Positions 18,225 to 25,794 of a DNA stretch of 42,582 nucleotides are shown here, one piece after another. Source of the stretch: Thiotrichaceae bacterium. Lineage in GTDB: Bacteria; Pseudomonadota; Gammaproteobacteria; Thiotrichales; Thiotrichaceae. Under the pieces are notes generated by a model. That model was not told the DNA's origin. It saw nothing but the letters and a program-made list of their open reading frames with translations, and ran no database searches. Positions within the stretch are counted from its first letter, which is position 1, and every line of letters begins with the position of its first letter. The position numbers and the translations under genes are program-made. The stretch spans positions 1 through 42,582 of the forward strand of contig JALSLM010000172.1 in the NCBI GenBank assembly GCA_026988295.1. Reading direction: 5' to 3'.

Positions 18225-18664
18225 TGATAATTATGAAAAATTCTAACACTGATGTTTTAACTGCTGAAGCTTCAAAAGTCGAGCTAAGAAAATTTGGCTT
18301 TATTATGGGCGCGATGTTTGCGCTACTATTTGGTCTTCTATTCCCTTGGATGCTTGATAAAACTACTGAGAATTGGCCTATCTGGCCATTCATAATTCTT
18401 GCTGTTTTTTGGGGGCTTGCATTGATTGCTCCTCAAGCTCTTAAACCGATTAATGAAATATGGTTGAAGGTTGGTAATGTTCTTGGCTGGATAAATAGTC
18501 GTATTATTTTAGGGCTGATGTTTTTTGTGCTGATTTTTCCGATTGGTCTACTACTAAAAGTCTTAAGGAAAGACAGCATGAATAGAAGGTTCAATACCAA
18601 CATTAAGACTTATCGAAGAAAAACTAAATCTCGAAAAAAGGAACATTTAGAGAAGCCTTTTTAG
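18224..18664 (+). CDS. SxtJ-family small membrane protein
   Basis: A 146-residue protein with helices at about 24-42, 50-70 and 90-112 and a very basic C-terminal tail (RRFNTNIKTYRRKTKSRKK). Length, helix pattern and position after a carbamoyltransferase match the SxtJ family, whose function is unknown. ATG 18224 overlaps the upstream stop; a second ATG at 18233 is equally good. Translational coupling with the carbamoyltransferase is likely, so the two probably work together, perhaps by anchoring the enzyme at the membrane. Confidence 0.82.
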   Translation: MIIMKNSNTDVLTAEASKVELRKFGFIMGAMFALLFGLLFPWMLDKTTENWPIWPFIILAVFWGLALIAPQALKPINEIWLKVGNVLGWINSRIILGLMFFVLIFPIGLLLKVLRKDSMNRRFNTNIKTYRRKTKSRKKEHLEKPF

Positions 18665-18705
18665 AAAGGTTTACATATTCCTGAATCCATGAGGTCACTA
18701 GAACT

Positions 18706-18868
18706 AGGAGGCTGTCTGAGAACCCAGATTGAAACGAAAATACCAGAAATATTATAAGGTTAGCTTATTAAAAAAGGCGAATAGTCGCTCTATTTAACGA
18801 ATTTGATAAGCTCAGATTATGGTGTTTATGGGATTTACAGTCAATTCTTAGTTCTCGGACAGCCTCCT
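18706..18868. mobile_element. MITE-C1 copy, 163 bp
   Basis: Ends AGGAGGCTGTCTGAGAAC / GTTCTCGGACAGCCTCCT with TA at both junctions (CTAGGAGG...CCTCCTAGG). The arms are inverted along the whole length. The exact midpoint (18787) is the hairpin AATAG-TCGCT-CTATT (18780-18794). Same core as 30868 and 32928. Confidence 0.88.
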
Positions 18869-19115
18869 AGGACTACCCATACCCCATAAATTTTGCACTC
18901 AAAATTCAAATCAAAAATAATAATCTTGTAGATTCAAAGGGTTACAAAAATCCTCAGCTAAAATTAGGTTCTCAAGGTAATAAATTCCAATATAGAATGG
19001 TAAGAAACACAGGAATTTATAAATTAGCAGTCATAACAAAATCTGTAACCTTATGTTTTGTTTATATTTAAAATTCGATATATGCTGAACTTATTTGTGG
19101 GTAAAGGGTAGTCCT

Positions 19116-19278
19116 AGGAGGCTGTCCGAGAATAGGAGTCGTAGCGAGGGAAAGCTGATTTGAGCTAGATTTTTCACCAATTTGAGGGGAATAGTTGTTC
19201 TATTCACCGAAAATTGGGGGGAAATATAGCCAAATTCAGCTTTTCCGCAGTAGACTCTCTATTCTCAGACAGTCTCCT
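19116..19278. mobile_element. MITE-C2 copy, 163 bp
   Basis: Same ends as C1 (AGGAGGCTGTCCGAGAAT) but a different core: GTCGTAGCGAGG on the left, CCGCAGTAGACTC on the right, and inverted CACCAATTTGAGGGG / GAAAATTGGGGG arms. The midpoint (19197) is AATAG-TTGTT-CTATT (19190-19204). Same core as 32676 and 33138. Confidence 0.88.
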
Positions 19279-19342
19279 AGGATTCAGGATATTTTAAAAA
19301 GAAAATTTAAAGTTGTTCACAATATTTGCAAAGGAAATAAAT

Positions 19343-19495
19343 ATGATTGATTTACTAAAGGATCTTTGGCTCTTTATGCGAGAACGTAAAAAGTTTTGGC
19401 TTGCTCCCATAATTATTTTGATGGTGGCACTTGGTGCTTTACTCGTCTTAGCACAGGGTTCTGCTATAGCTCCATTTATTTATACATTATTTTAA
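19343..19495 (+). CDS. DUF5989-like 50-residue membrane peptide (SxtK-like)
   Basis: MIDLLKDLWLFMRERKKFWL followed by one long helix (PIIILMVALGALLVLAQG) and a short tail. The size and sequence pattern match the DUF5989 family, small proteins that accompany SxtJ-type proteins and carbamoyltransferases. Function is unknown. AAAGGAAA precedes ATG 19343. The MITE island of about 600 bp separates it from the SxtJ-like gene, while the SGNH gene follows 53 bp downstream, so the original compact operon has been split by mobile elements. Confidence 0.82.
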   Translation: MIDLLKDLWLFMRERKKFWLAPIIILMVALGALLVLAQGSAIAPFIYTLF

Positions 19496-19548
19496 ACTAT
19501 ATAACCCCTCCTGATCTGTTTGTTATTGAAAATTTATAGGTGATTACT

Positions 19549-20751
19549 ATGTCTACCGAAAATGCTTTTACTAGAAGACCTATAATATCATTACTAATAG
19601 TTACATCTATAATGTTGCTATTAATAATATTGCTTCTAGAGGTGATTCTAAGATTTACTCCTTATAAAGTATTCGTAGAAACGGGTCAGGGTGCTTTTCC
19701 ACCAATGTTTATAGCCGATGAAAAAGCAGGTTTTGATTTGGCAAAAAACTATAAAAGCGGTAGACATAGCACTATAGAAACAGAGTATGCAGTTCATAGC
19801 AACAATATTGCCTGCTTTGATAATGACGTAACCCTAGGTAAAAGCCATAACCTATTAGTTGGAGATAGTTTTACCTGGGGGTTTGCTCCATTAGATAAAA
19901 AATGGACTACTATTCTTGAAAAAAATACGGGACAAAGATTTGTTAAATGTGGCGTTCCTGCTTATGGCACTCAACAAACTCTTTCCAAGCTAAAAAAAGT
20001 AGTAAAGGCAATAGGAAAAGCACCTAAAACGATAATCTACGCCTATTATTGGAATGATTTAAACGATGATCATACAGGCTTACCTTCTACTGTTTTTGAA
20101 GGCAACCTTATTAATCGTATAAAATCATTTAACTATGATACTGGTAAAGTTGAATATTTTAGCAATGAGGAGCTATTAGATACTTATCAGCAATATAAAA
20201 AATATGGTGACTCAGATTACAAAAGCCTTAGCGCTTATAAAAAATTAAAATATTGGATTAAAAGTAATTCAATAATAGCCAACCTGATATACAATTTTGT
20301 TTCTAGTTTCAATCCTCCCCCCGCGATGGAATCGATTGTTAAAGGAAACACTGCTCAATATAAAACTTATCTCTCCAAAATGAGCGTAGAAAAACATCCT
20401 TGGATAGATAGAGCTTGGCAAAAGCACTTGGCAAATATAGATAAAATGATAAATTATGCTAAATCTCTTAATAGCAAATTCATGATTATTATCATACCTA
20501 CAAAAGACCAAGTATACCCATCTAATAATATTACTAAAGAATCACTATTAAACCTCGCCAAATCAGAAAAACGCTTGAAAAAGTTTCTTGAAGATAGGAA
20601 TGTATTATATTTCGATCTATTTGAAGGCTTTTCAAAAGAATCCAAGAAAACAAATAATCTTTATCTTTCAAATGACTTACATTTTACTACCGAAGGAGAA
20701 GCGTTGGCAGGTAAACTTATTTCAGAATTTGTACAAAAAATAAATTTTTAA
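19549..20751 (+). CDS. Membrane-anchored SGNH/GDSL hydrolase (SxtL-like position)
   Basis: A 400-residue protein with one N-terminal helix (about 12-32) and an extracytoplasmic SGNH hydrolase domain. The catalytic serine lies in LLVGDSFTWG (about residue 107), an Asn-rich block III candidate is YYWNDLNDD, and the Asp-x-x-His pair is SNDLHFTTEGEAL near the C terminus. The family hydrolyses or transfers ester groups on lipids and glycans. ATG 19549 is preferred over GTG 19540. It closes the carbamoyltransferase set in the place held by the GDSL-lipase sxtL in cyanobacteria. A plausible but unproven role is modifying the same surface or secreted product as the carbamoyltransferase. Confidence 0.85.
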   Translation: MSTENAFTRRPIISLLIVTSIMLLLIILLLEVILRFTPYKVFVETGQGAFPPMFIADEKAGFDLAKNYKSGRHSTIETEYAVHSNNIACFDNDVTLGKSHNLLVGDSFTWGFAPLDKKWTTILEKNTGQRFVKCGVPAYGTQQTLSKLKKVVKAIGKAPKTIIYAYYWNDLNDDHTGLPSTVFEGNLINRIKSFNYDTGKVEYFSNEELLDTYQQYKKYGDSDYKSLSAYKKLKYWIKSNSIIANLIYNFVSSFNPPPAMESIVKGNTAQYKTYLSKMSVEKHPWIDRAWQKHLANIDKMINYAKSLNSKFMIIIIPTKDQVYPSNNITKESLLNLAKSEKRLKKFLEDRNVLYFDLFEGFSKESKKTNNLYLSNDLHFTTEGEALAGKLISEFVQKINF

Positions 20752-20779
20752 ATGTTTCAAAATAATTTTTGAAGTCTAT

Positions 20780-21018
20780 CCTGAATCTGTGAGGCTAATG
20801 TGGACTCAAGTAATATACCCATGTCTTTTGGGTAGTAGATTATATCTGTAGTTTATACTTAGATTTGTAGATTGATGCTAAACTTGTGAGGCTCAACAAG
20901 ATTTGTAATGTTGGGCTTTGTGCCTCAGCCGCAACCTACGGGTGAAGCTAATTTTTTAAATCCCATTCTAAAGCAACATCATACGCCCTGTTATCTGCAT
21001 TAGCCTCACAAATTCAGG
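20780..21018. repeat. Degraded MITE-B with an inserted repeat G-like palindrome
   Basis: CCTGAATCTGTGAGGCTAATG on the left and CATTAGCCTCACAAATTCAGG on the right bound 239 bp. A degraded repeat G (GTAGATTGATGCTAAACTTG ... CAGCCGCAACCTAC, about 20870-20939) sits inside. No clean 5-bp duplication is seen. It fills most of the 375-bp gap between the SGNH gene and the next gene. Confidence 0.65.
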
Positions 21019-21126
21019 TATTAGATAAAGCAGATGTGCAACCCAGCATCTTTCTTTTGATGCTGTTAGTATTTTCAATCATTCATTTCAGTGCTACTAT
21101 CGGGCTCTATTCTACAAGAGGCTTCA

Positions 21127-21453
21127 ATGATGAAACTGTCTGCTAATACATTAGGAATGTTTACTTTTATAGCTATTGCTACAACAGCATTTGTTTGGAT
21201 GGCTAAACGCCCACCAGTGGAAAGCCAAATCACCCAATTTGGAATGCCATTACAAGCGACAACAACAGCAGAAAAAGCTACTCCAAAGGTTATTGATGAA
21301 AAGCTTGCTGATGAAAAGCCTACTGAGGAATCTACTGCTGCTGATGATAGCTCTTCTACAGCTAACGGTTCTTCTACAGCTAATGGCTCTGAGACAAAAA
21401 AGCCAGAAGAAGCTTCAAGTGAAGAAGTAAAAACAGAAAAAAGTAAGAATTAG
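21127..21453 (+). CDS. Small membrane-anchored low-complexity protein
   Basis: A 108-residue protein with one N-terminal hydrophobic helix (TLGMFTFIAIATTAFVWMA) and a long acidic, Ala/Thr/Ser/Lys-rich tail, including SSTANGSSTANGS repeats. Such tails are disordered and probably lie outside the cytoplasm. No family is recognised. ATG 21127 or the adjacent ATG 21130 is the start. A MITE-A half copy follows 18 bp after the stop. Confidence 0.55.
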   Translation: MMKLSANTLGMFTFIAIATTAFVWMAKRPPVESQITQFGMPLQATTTAEKATPKVIDEKLADEKPTEESTAADDSSSTANGSSTANGSETKKPEEASSEEVKTEKSKN

Positions 21454-21470
21454 AAATATAATAAGCTGGG

Positions 21471-21527
21471 GTAAGCTAAAAATAATTGGACTTGATCAGG
21501 GTTTCCTTAAGGAATTCCTGATCAAGT
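21471..21527. repeat. MITE-A half copy
   Basis: Right half GCTAAAAATAATTGGACTTG ... GGGTTTCCTTAAGG followed by a short inverted stretch AATTCCTGATCAAGTTAA. The left half of the element is absent. Confidence 0.65.
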
Positions 21528-21674
21528 TAATAGACAACAAGTTTATCCAATAAAAATCCCTTACAAAAGAATTCTCATGCAAGGGGGCTAAATATGGAGT
21601 AAGGAGCAGTATTCTTAAAGCACTAAGGAACATGCACAAAATATCTTTTTTGATTATTTGTATTTTTCTAAAAC

Positions 21675-22223
21675 TTAATTCCAAAGAATTTCTACTTTAC
21701 GACGACCCCATCGGAAAGCCTTGCGCTTATTCATTCCCATGTAAATATCAATCTTTTTGCGCCAGCGCTTATTCATTTTATCAAGCACAACATATTCACC
21801 ATCAAGCCCTTTAATACGGACTTTCTGTCTATGTTTTAAGCCATATTTCTTTAACAGGTCACGTGAAACGGCTATAGATTTCATGCCAGGGCGAAGTCGG
21901 TCACCCCATGCTGCAATATTTGGGGTGCTATCTGTTTGTCCAACGTGAGATGTATAAGCTGTTGCTGTTACACGTAAACTCTTGGAATAATTTTTATTTT
22001 GCTTTTGTAAAGAGAAAGAGGAAAAAGATGTCTTCAATATAGTAGGTCTTATTTTCTTGCTGGGTTTTACCCGCATAAGAATTTTATAAACTTCCATAAA
22101 TTGCTCCATTTGAGACTTAGGAGAAATTTTGTTACTACTTACAAAGGGAGAGGCATTAGCCGATACTGAAAATATTAGAATCACTAAGCCAACAATAATT
22201 CCCTTTTTTGAAAAAATACTCAT
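21675..22223 (-). CDS. 3D-domain (RlpA/MltA-type) secreted protein
   Basis: A 182-residue exported protein with an N-terminal signal peptide (IIVGLVILIFSVSANA). The C-terminal 3D domain is a double-psi barrel with the family's aspartates visible in TDSTPNIAAWGDRLRPG, ISVSRDLL-type AVSRDLLKKYG, and VVLDKMNKRWRKKIDIYMG. Such domains bind or cut peptidoglycan in MltA and in spore and YuiC-type proteins. The ATG at 22223 is chosen over 22271 because it places the signal peptide at the N terminus. It is divergent from the lipoprotein gene at 22400. A role in cell wall turnover is likely. Confidence 0.85.
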   Translation of the reverse strand: MSIFSKKGIIVGLVILIFSVSANASPFVSSNKISPKSQMEQFMEVYKILMRVKPSKKIRPTILKTSFSSFSLQKQNKNYSKSLRVTATAYTSHVGQTDSTPNIAAWGDRLRPGMKSIAVSRDLLKKYGLKHRQKVRIKGLDGEYVVLDKMNKRWRKKIDIYMGMNKRKAFRWGRRKVEILWN

Positions 22224-22399
22224 TATTAATTTACCAGAAACTGAAAACGGGGCGCATACTAACATTAGCATTTGCTAATGCAAGCTTTATTTTTTTATTT
22301 TTTGCATATTAAGCGTAAAGTTTTTAAATGATGGTTTATTGTTCTTATCTTTTCTTTGTGAGAAAATGTATTTTTTACATAGATAAATAGAAAATAATT

Positions 22400-23008
22400 A
22401 TGAAAAAATTACAAGGATGTATAAGCAACAACTTTATTCTGAAAGCACTAACAATATCGTTTGTTACACTTGCATTAAGTGCGTGTGATAATGAAAAAAG
22501 TGATAGCAAAAAAACCTCATCAAATGAACTAAACAAAGTAATTGTAATGTCAGCAGATAGCATCGGCACAATCAATGCCGATAGTGTGTTTAATATGCAT
22601 GATGTAACGGTTGCTTTTCCTGAATATAGTGTTGTTGAGGAGTTAAATTATCATTTAGGCTCACCTTACCCTATTATTAGAGTATCCAAGGGAGTCAAAA
22701 CACTAATGACGATAAACCCTGACAAATCACAGAAAAAAATATATTCTGTGATTATTGAAGATAACTTAATTAAAAATGATCTAGGACATCCTTTAGGAAC
22801 TGACTACAGCAAAATATATACCTATGGTCAGAACGAAGAGTGCCAACTTGGTACTGAAGATATGGCGGCAAAAGTTGTCTGTTATGCACCAAAAACACCG
22901 AATATACTCTATGTGTTCAATGGCAAGGGCGGTGGCAACACGATGCCAAAAGCTGATGTACTACAAGGTTGGAGCTTAGAATCTATAATATGGCGCCCTA
23001 AACTATAA
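22400..23008 (+). CDS. DUF1131 / YfeY-like outer lipoprotein
   Basis: A 202-residue lipoprotein. The signal segment ends in lipobox LSAC, with Cys at about residue 29 after TISFVTLALSA. The mature part begins with a Ser/Lys-rich linker and then SIGTINADSVFNMHDVTVAFPEYSV, which resembles the core of the DUF1131 family (E. coli YfeY, a sigma-E-regulated lipoprotein of unknown function). A cysteine pair (ECQL...KVVCYA) could form a disulfide. PhnA starts 2 bp after its stop, so the two are cotranscribed. The family call is moderate; the lipoprotein nature is clear. Confidence 0.72.
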   Translation: MKKLQGCISNNFILKALTISFVTLALSACDNEKSDSKKTSSNELNKVIVMSADSIGTINADSVFNMHDVTVAFPEYSVVEELNYHLGSPYPIIRVSKGVKTLMTINPDKSQKKIYSVIIEDNLIKNDLGHPLGTDYSKIYTYGQNEECQLGTEDMAAKVVCYAPKTPNILYVFNGKGGGNTMPKADVLQGWSLESIIWRPKL

Positions 23009-23010
23009 TT

Positions 23011-23595
23011 ATGAATATTAAACAAAGCTTATTGGAGCGCAGTGGCTCTAAATGTGAATTATGTTCCTCAGAACAAAATCTTGACAGCTATGAAGTACCT
23101 CCCGTTGATTCTGCTAATTCAAATATTGACGTAGATCAATGCATTCTTCTATGTGATACCTGTCGAGGGCAAATCATAGATCCTGACACAATTGATCCCA
23201 ATCACTGGCACTGTCTGAATGATAGTATGTGGACACCTATTCCAGCCGTACAAGTCATGGCTTGGCGTATTCTTAATCAAATAAAAGCAGAAGGTTGGCC
23301 TCAAGATTTGCTCGATATGCTTTATCTTGAAGAAGATGTTCAGACTTGGGCTGAAGCATCATCTTCTACAAGCGATGATGATGACGAGCCTACACTTGAC
23401 AGCAATGGAGCCGTGTTAGCTGCTGGAGATTCAGTAACACTGATTAAAGATCTAGTTGTGAAAGGTGCAAACTTCACAGCTAAAAGAGGTACTGTTGTAA
23501 AAAATATTTCATTGACATCTAACCCTAAACACATTGAGGGAAAAGTTAATGGGACACGTATTGTCCTTGTTAGTGCATTTTTAAAGAAGGCTTAA
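23011..23595 (+). CDS. phnA: PhnA (YjdM) family zinc ribbon protein
   Basis: A 194-residue cytoplasmic protein. The N-terminal half has two zinc-binding CxxC pairs (CELC near residue 15 and CDTC near 48). An acidic SSSTSDDDDE linker leads to a C-terminal SH3-like PhnA domain (DSNGAVLAAGDSVTLIKDL ... VNGTRIVLVSAFLKKA). Despite the name, PhnA is not needed for phosphonate use and its role is unclear. The N-terminal extension makes it longer than E. coli YjdM (about 111 residues), a form seen in many gammaproteobacteria. The stop codon TAA touches the left end of a MITE-A copy. Confidence 0.9.
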   Translation: MNIKQSLLERSGSKCELCSSEQNLDSYEVPPVDSANSNIDVDQCILLCDTCRGQIIDPDTIDPNHWHCLNDSMWTPIPAVQVMAWRILNQIKAEGWPQDLLDMLYLEEDVQTWAEASSSTSDDDDEPTLDSNGAVLAAGDSVTLIKDLVVKGANFTAKRGTVVKNISLTSNPKHIEGKVNGTRIVLVSAFLKKA

Positions 23596-23663
23596 GGAAA
23601 TCCTGATTAAGTCGATTAGAATTTAGCGCAAGCTAAAAATAATTGGACTTGATCAGGGGTTCC
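23596..23663. repeat. MITE-A copy, 68 bp, at the phnA stop codon
   Basis: CTTAAGGAAATCCTGATTAA at the left and GACTTGATCAGGGGTTCC with TTAAG at the right form near-perfect inverted ends. The phnA stop TAA is part of the left flank. Internally shortened compared with the 91-bp copy. Confidence 0.8.
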
Positions 23664-23697
23664 TTAAGCGAGTTATATCTGTGTTTTTATAATAATA

Positions 23698-23737
23698 CCT
23701 GAATCCGTGAGCCCACTACGACACAGGTAATAAACCA
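23698..23737. repeat. MITE-B left end only
   Basis: CCTGAATCCGTGAGCCCACTACGACACAGG matches the left end of MITE-B; the rest of the element is missing. Confidence 0.65.
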
Positions 23738-23772
23738 CATATTTAACTCATTACTTCTCATTCCTTTGTTTC

Positions 23773-24693
23773 TTACCACTTAAAGTACTTACTAGGGTTC
23801 ATAAACTTCCAGTCTTTACTACCATTATTACCAAAAGGCATAAAAGAACCAAAACCATTATTATTATTTTTAGGGCGCATGGCATATAGTAATTGCTGTC
23901 TTTCTAACTGTGGTAAACCTCTAGCTTCTTGTACCTCATCAAAAATATCTTCACGTGTTCCTTGGAATGAACGCAATTGTTTATTTCCACTAGGGCCAAG
24001 AAAGTGAATAATGGCTCGAAATTTATCTTCGCCTAATTGTTTTATTTCAAGCCCGTTAATATCTTTTGGATTAGGTGTTTTCTGTGAGCCAATAGTGACG
24101 GGTATTTCCAGTATTTTCCCTTTTCGCACTAGCTTAAATTTTGCAACACGACCTGGCTTATCATCTCTTATTAACTTAATAAGCTGGGAAGGATGACTGA
24201 GTTTATTCTCATCATAAGCAAAAATAACATCATAAGGCTTTAAATCACTATTACTGGCGGGCGAGTTTGTTGAAAATCCTTTAAACAGAACTCCTTGAGT
24301 AACACCATCAGGTAATTGAGCAATAACTGATGACGGAACAAGATCAGTGATCAGCCCTAAATAGCCTGAATATTCTTTAAATGGTTTTTTGCTTAATGGC
24401 TTTTGGCTATTGAATTGCTGTTGAGGCAATAAGGCACGTGGCATGACTCGCGAGGGATAAGCCTGTTGCGGATAAGGGTAGTATTGAGGCGTTGCCGAAT
24501 AAGGTGCTGAATACATAGGTCGTGGCGCATAAGGCATCATTTGCCTCATGGGAGCAGTTTGCATCGGTGCTTGTTGTGCAGTTACTGGCAAGCTATATGA
24601 CGGTGGGAAAAACAATGGTGGCTGAGGCTGAGCTAAGACAGATGATACAACTACTGGGTACAGCAAAAAACCAAAGATGGGGATTATTTTCAT
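23773..24693 (-). CDS. Secreted PDZ-domain protein with proline/tyrosine-rich region
   Basis: A 306-residue exported protein. A signal peptide (IIPIFGFLLYPVVVSSVLA) is followed by a Pro/Gln/Tyr-rich low-complexity segment (about 22-95) and one PDZ domain (about 110-200: GYLGLITDLV ... GVLFKGFSTNSPASNSDLKPYDVIFAYDENKL). There is no trypsin-like protease domain, so it is not a complete DegP/HtrA protease. A further 100 residues end in a Gly/Asn-rich tail. It may bind a partner's C terminus in the periplasm. It stands alone and its terminus faces the phnA operon. Confidence 0.8.
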   Translation of the reverse strand: MKIIPIFGFLLYPVVVSSVLAQPQPPLFFPPSYSLPVTAQQAPMQTAPMRQMMPYAPRPMYSAPYSATPQYYPYPQQAYPSRVMPRALLPQQQFNSQKPLSKKPFKEYSGYLGLITDLVPSSVIAQLPDGVTQGVLFKGFSTNSPASNSDLKPYDVIFAYDENKLSHPSQLIKLIRDDKPGRVAKFKLVRKGKILEIPVTIGSQKTPNPKDINGLEIKQLGEDKFRAIIHFLGPSGNKQLRSFQGTREDIFDEVQEARGLPQLERQQLLYAMRPKNNNNGFGSFMPFGNNGSKDWKFMNPSKYFKW

Positions 24694-24797
24694 TTATAGA
24701 CTCCAAGCATATAGACGTTATTCATTGTACTTGCTTATAGTAAATCAATTTAAGAACTATTTGTATTGCTTTATACTCGTGTTTACATTTACAGACT

Positions 24798-24888
24798 AGG
24801 AGGCTGTCCGAGAATAGGAGCCGTAGCGAGGAGATCTAGCCAAATTCAGTTTTTCCGCAGTAGACTCTATATTCTCGGACAGCCTCCT
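24798..24888. mobile_element. Short MITE-C2, 91 bp, centre deleted
   Basis: C2 ends and outer arms are intact (AGGAGGCTGTCCGAGAATAG ... TATTCTCGGACAGCCTCCT), but about 72 bp including the central hairpin are missing. It lies between the PDZ gene and lepB, upstream of the lepB promoter. Confidence 0.85.
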
Positions 24889-24958
24889 AAGGATAATGCA
24901 ATGCTGGTGTGAAACGTATACCTGTAAATTACTTCTTGGCAAGCTTAGCTAATAGCCT

Positions 24959-24986
24959 TTGTTATAGACTACTCCTAAGATATACT
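24959..24986 (+). promoter_or_regulatory. Sigma70-type promoter of lepB
   Basis: TTGTTA (24959-24964) and TATACT (24981-24986) with a 16-bp spacer, about 40 bp before the lepB start codon. Confidence 0.6.
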
Positions 24987-25024
24987 GTCGCGACTCCGAT
25001 GCGGACTCAGGAAAAGACTCGACT

Positions 25025-25711
25025 ATGACCAAAATCATCTCATTTTTAAAAAACAATAAGGGTTTTTTATTTTTTATCGCATTTCTCTTTGTTTTTAGAG
25101 GTGCTATTGCTGATTGGCATCCTGTACCAACAGGCTCGATGAAACCCACTATTCTTGAAGGTGATGTAGTCTGGGAGAATAAACTTGCCTATGATCTGCA
25201 AGTGCCATTTACAGATATTTCTCTGATGCGAACTGGTGAACCCAAACGTGGTGACATTATCGTTTTCACCTCTGAAAAAGCACAAAAACGCATGATCAAG
25301 AGACTTATAGGTCTACCTGGCGATACGATTGAAGTTAAGCACAACCGTCTTTTTATTAATGGTGAAGCTGCAAAGTATACTAATTTAAAAGACAAGACAT
25401 TAGAGCCAGAACGTGATGTAGACAAAGAAGAAGGTGTTTATGCCCTAGAATCTTTAAGCGATCTTAAGCCACATGTTATTCAAGTGAAACCCTTTATTGG
25501 GAACCCTTTACAAAATTTTGACATGATTACCATCCCTGAAGATAACTACTTCTTTATGGGTGATAATCGTGACAATAGTGCAGATTCACGCTATTACGGT
25601 TTTATTCCTCGCTCTGAAATTCGTGGTCACGCGACTCACATATTGCTCTCATTAAATAAAAATGATAGCTATAAGCCACGCTTTGAACGCTTTTGGGAAA
25701 TGCTGAAGTAA
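25025..25711 (+). CDS. lepB: Signal peptidase I
   Basis: A 228-residue membrane-bound serine protease that removes signal peptides of exported proteins. One N-terminal helix (about 11-29) is followed directly by the catalytic serine box PTGSMKPTI (Ser38), the catalytic lysine box KRMIKRLIGLPGD (Lys92), and the conserved FMGDNRDNSADSRYYGF (box E). It is shorter than E. coli LepB (two helices, 324 residues) and resembles the one-helix form found in many bacteria. GGAAAAG precedes the ATG. It is transcribed alone, and repeat D begins 7 bp after its stop. The usual partner lepA is not in this window. Confidence 0.95.
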   Translation: MTKIISFLKNNKGFLFFIAFLFVFRGAIADWHPVPTGSMKPTILEGDVVWENKLAYDLQVPFTDISLMRTGEPKRGDIIVFTSEKAQKRMIKRLIGLPGDTIEVKHNRLFINGEAAKYTNLKDKTLEPERDVDKEEGVYALESLSDLKPHVIQVKPFIGNPLQNFDMITIPEDNYFFMGDNRDNSADSRYYGFIPRSEIRGHATHILLSLNKNDSYKPRFERFWEMLK

Positions 25712-25717
25712 AAAATA

Positions 25718-25741
25718 TGTAAAAAAGAGGGGGGGATGGGT
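25718..25741. repeat. Repeat D arm behind lepB
   Basis: TGTAAAAAAGAG, a G run and GATGGGTT, in G-forward orientation, unpaired. Confidence 0.8.
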
Positions 25742-25794
25742 TTTATACTATTTCACAGTATTATTATCACACCACGCACAAATCAAAAACAGAT

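Larger units (their letters stand above)
18680..19288. mobile_element. Nested MITE island with ATATT target duplication
   Basis: The outer ends CCTGAATCC (18680) and GGATTCAGG (to 19288) are of MITE-B type and are flanked by ATATT on both sides (18675-18679 and 19289-19293). Inside lie MITE-C1 (18706-18868), a 250-bp stretch bounded by GGACTACCC / GGGTAGTCC, and MITE-C2 (19116-19278). Removing the two C copies at their TA junctions leaves an element whose ends read CCTGAATCC...TAGGACTACCC on the left and CCTGAATCCTAGGACTACCC on the right when inverted. The middle stretch has no gene. Confidence 0.8.

Noticed and set aside
16380-20751. A saxitoxin biosynthesis locus
   Set aside because: Only the carbamoyltransferase-J-K-L-like part is present. 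The polyketide-like starter enzyme, amidinotransferase and oxygenases of sxt clusters are absent, so toxin production is not supported.
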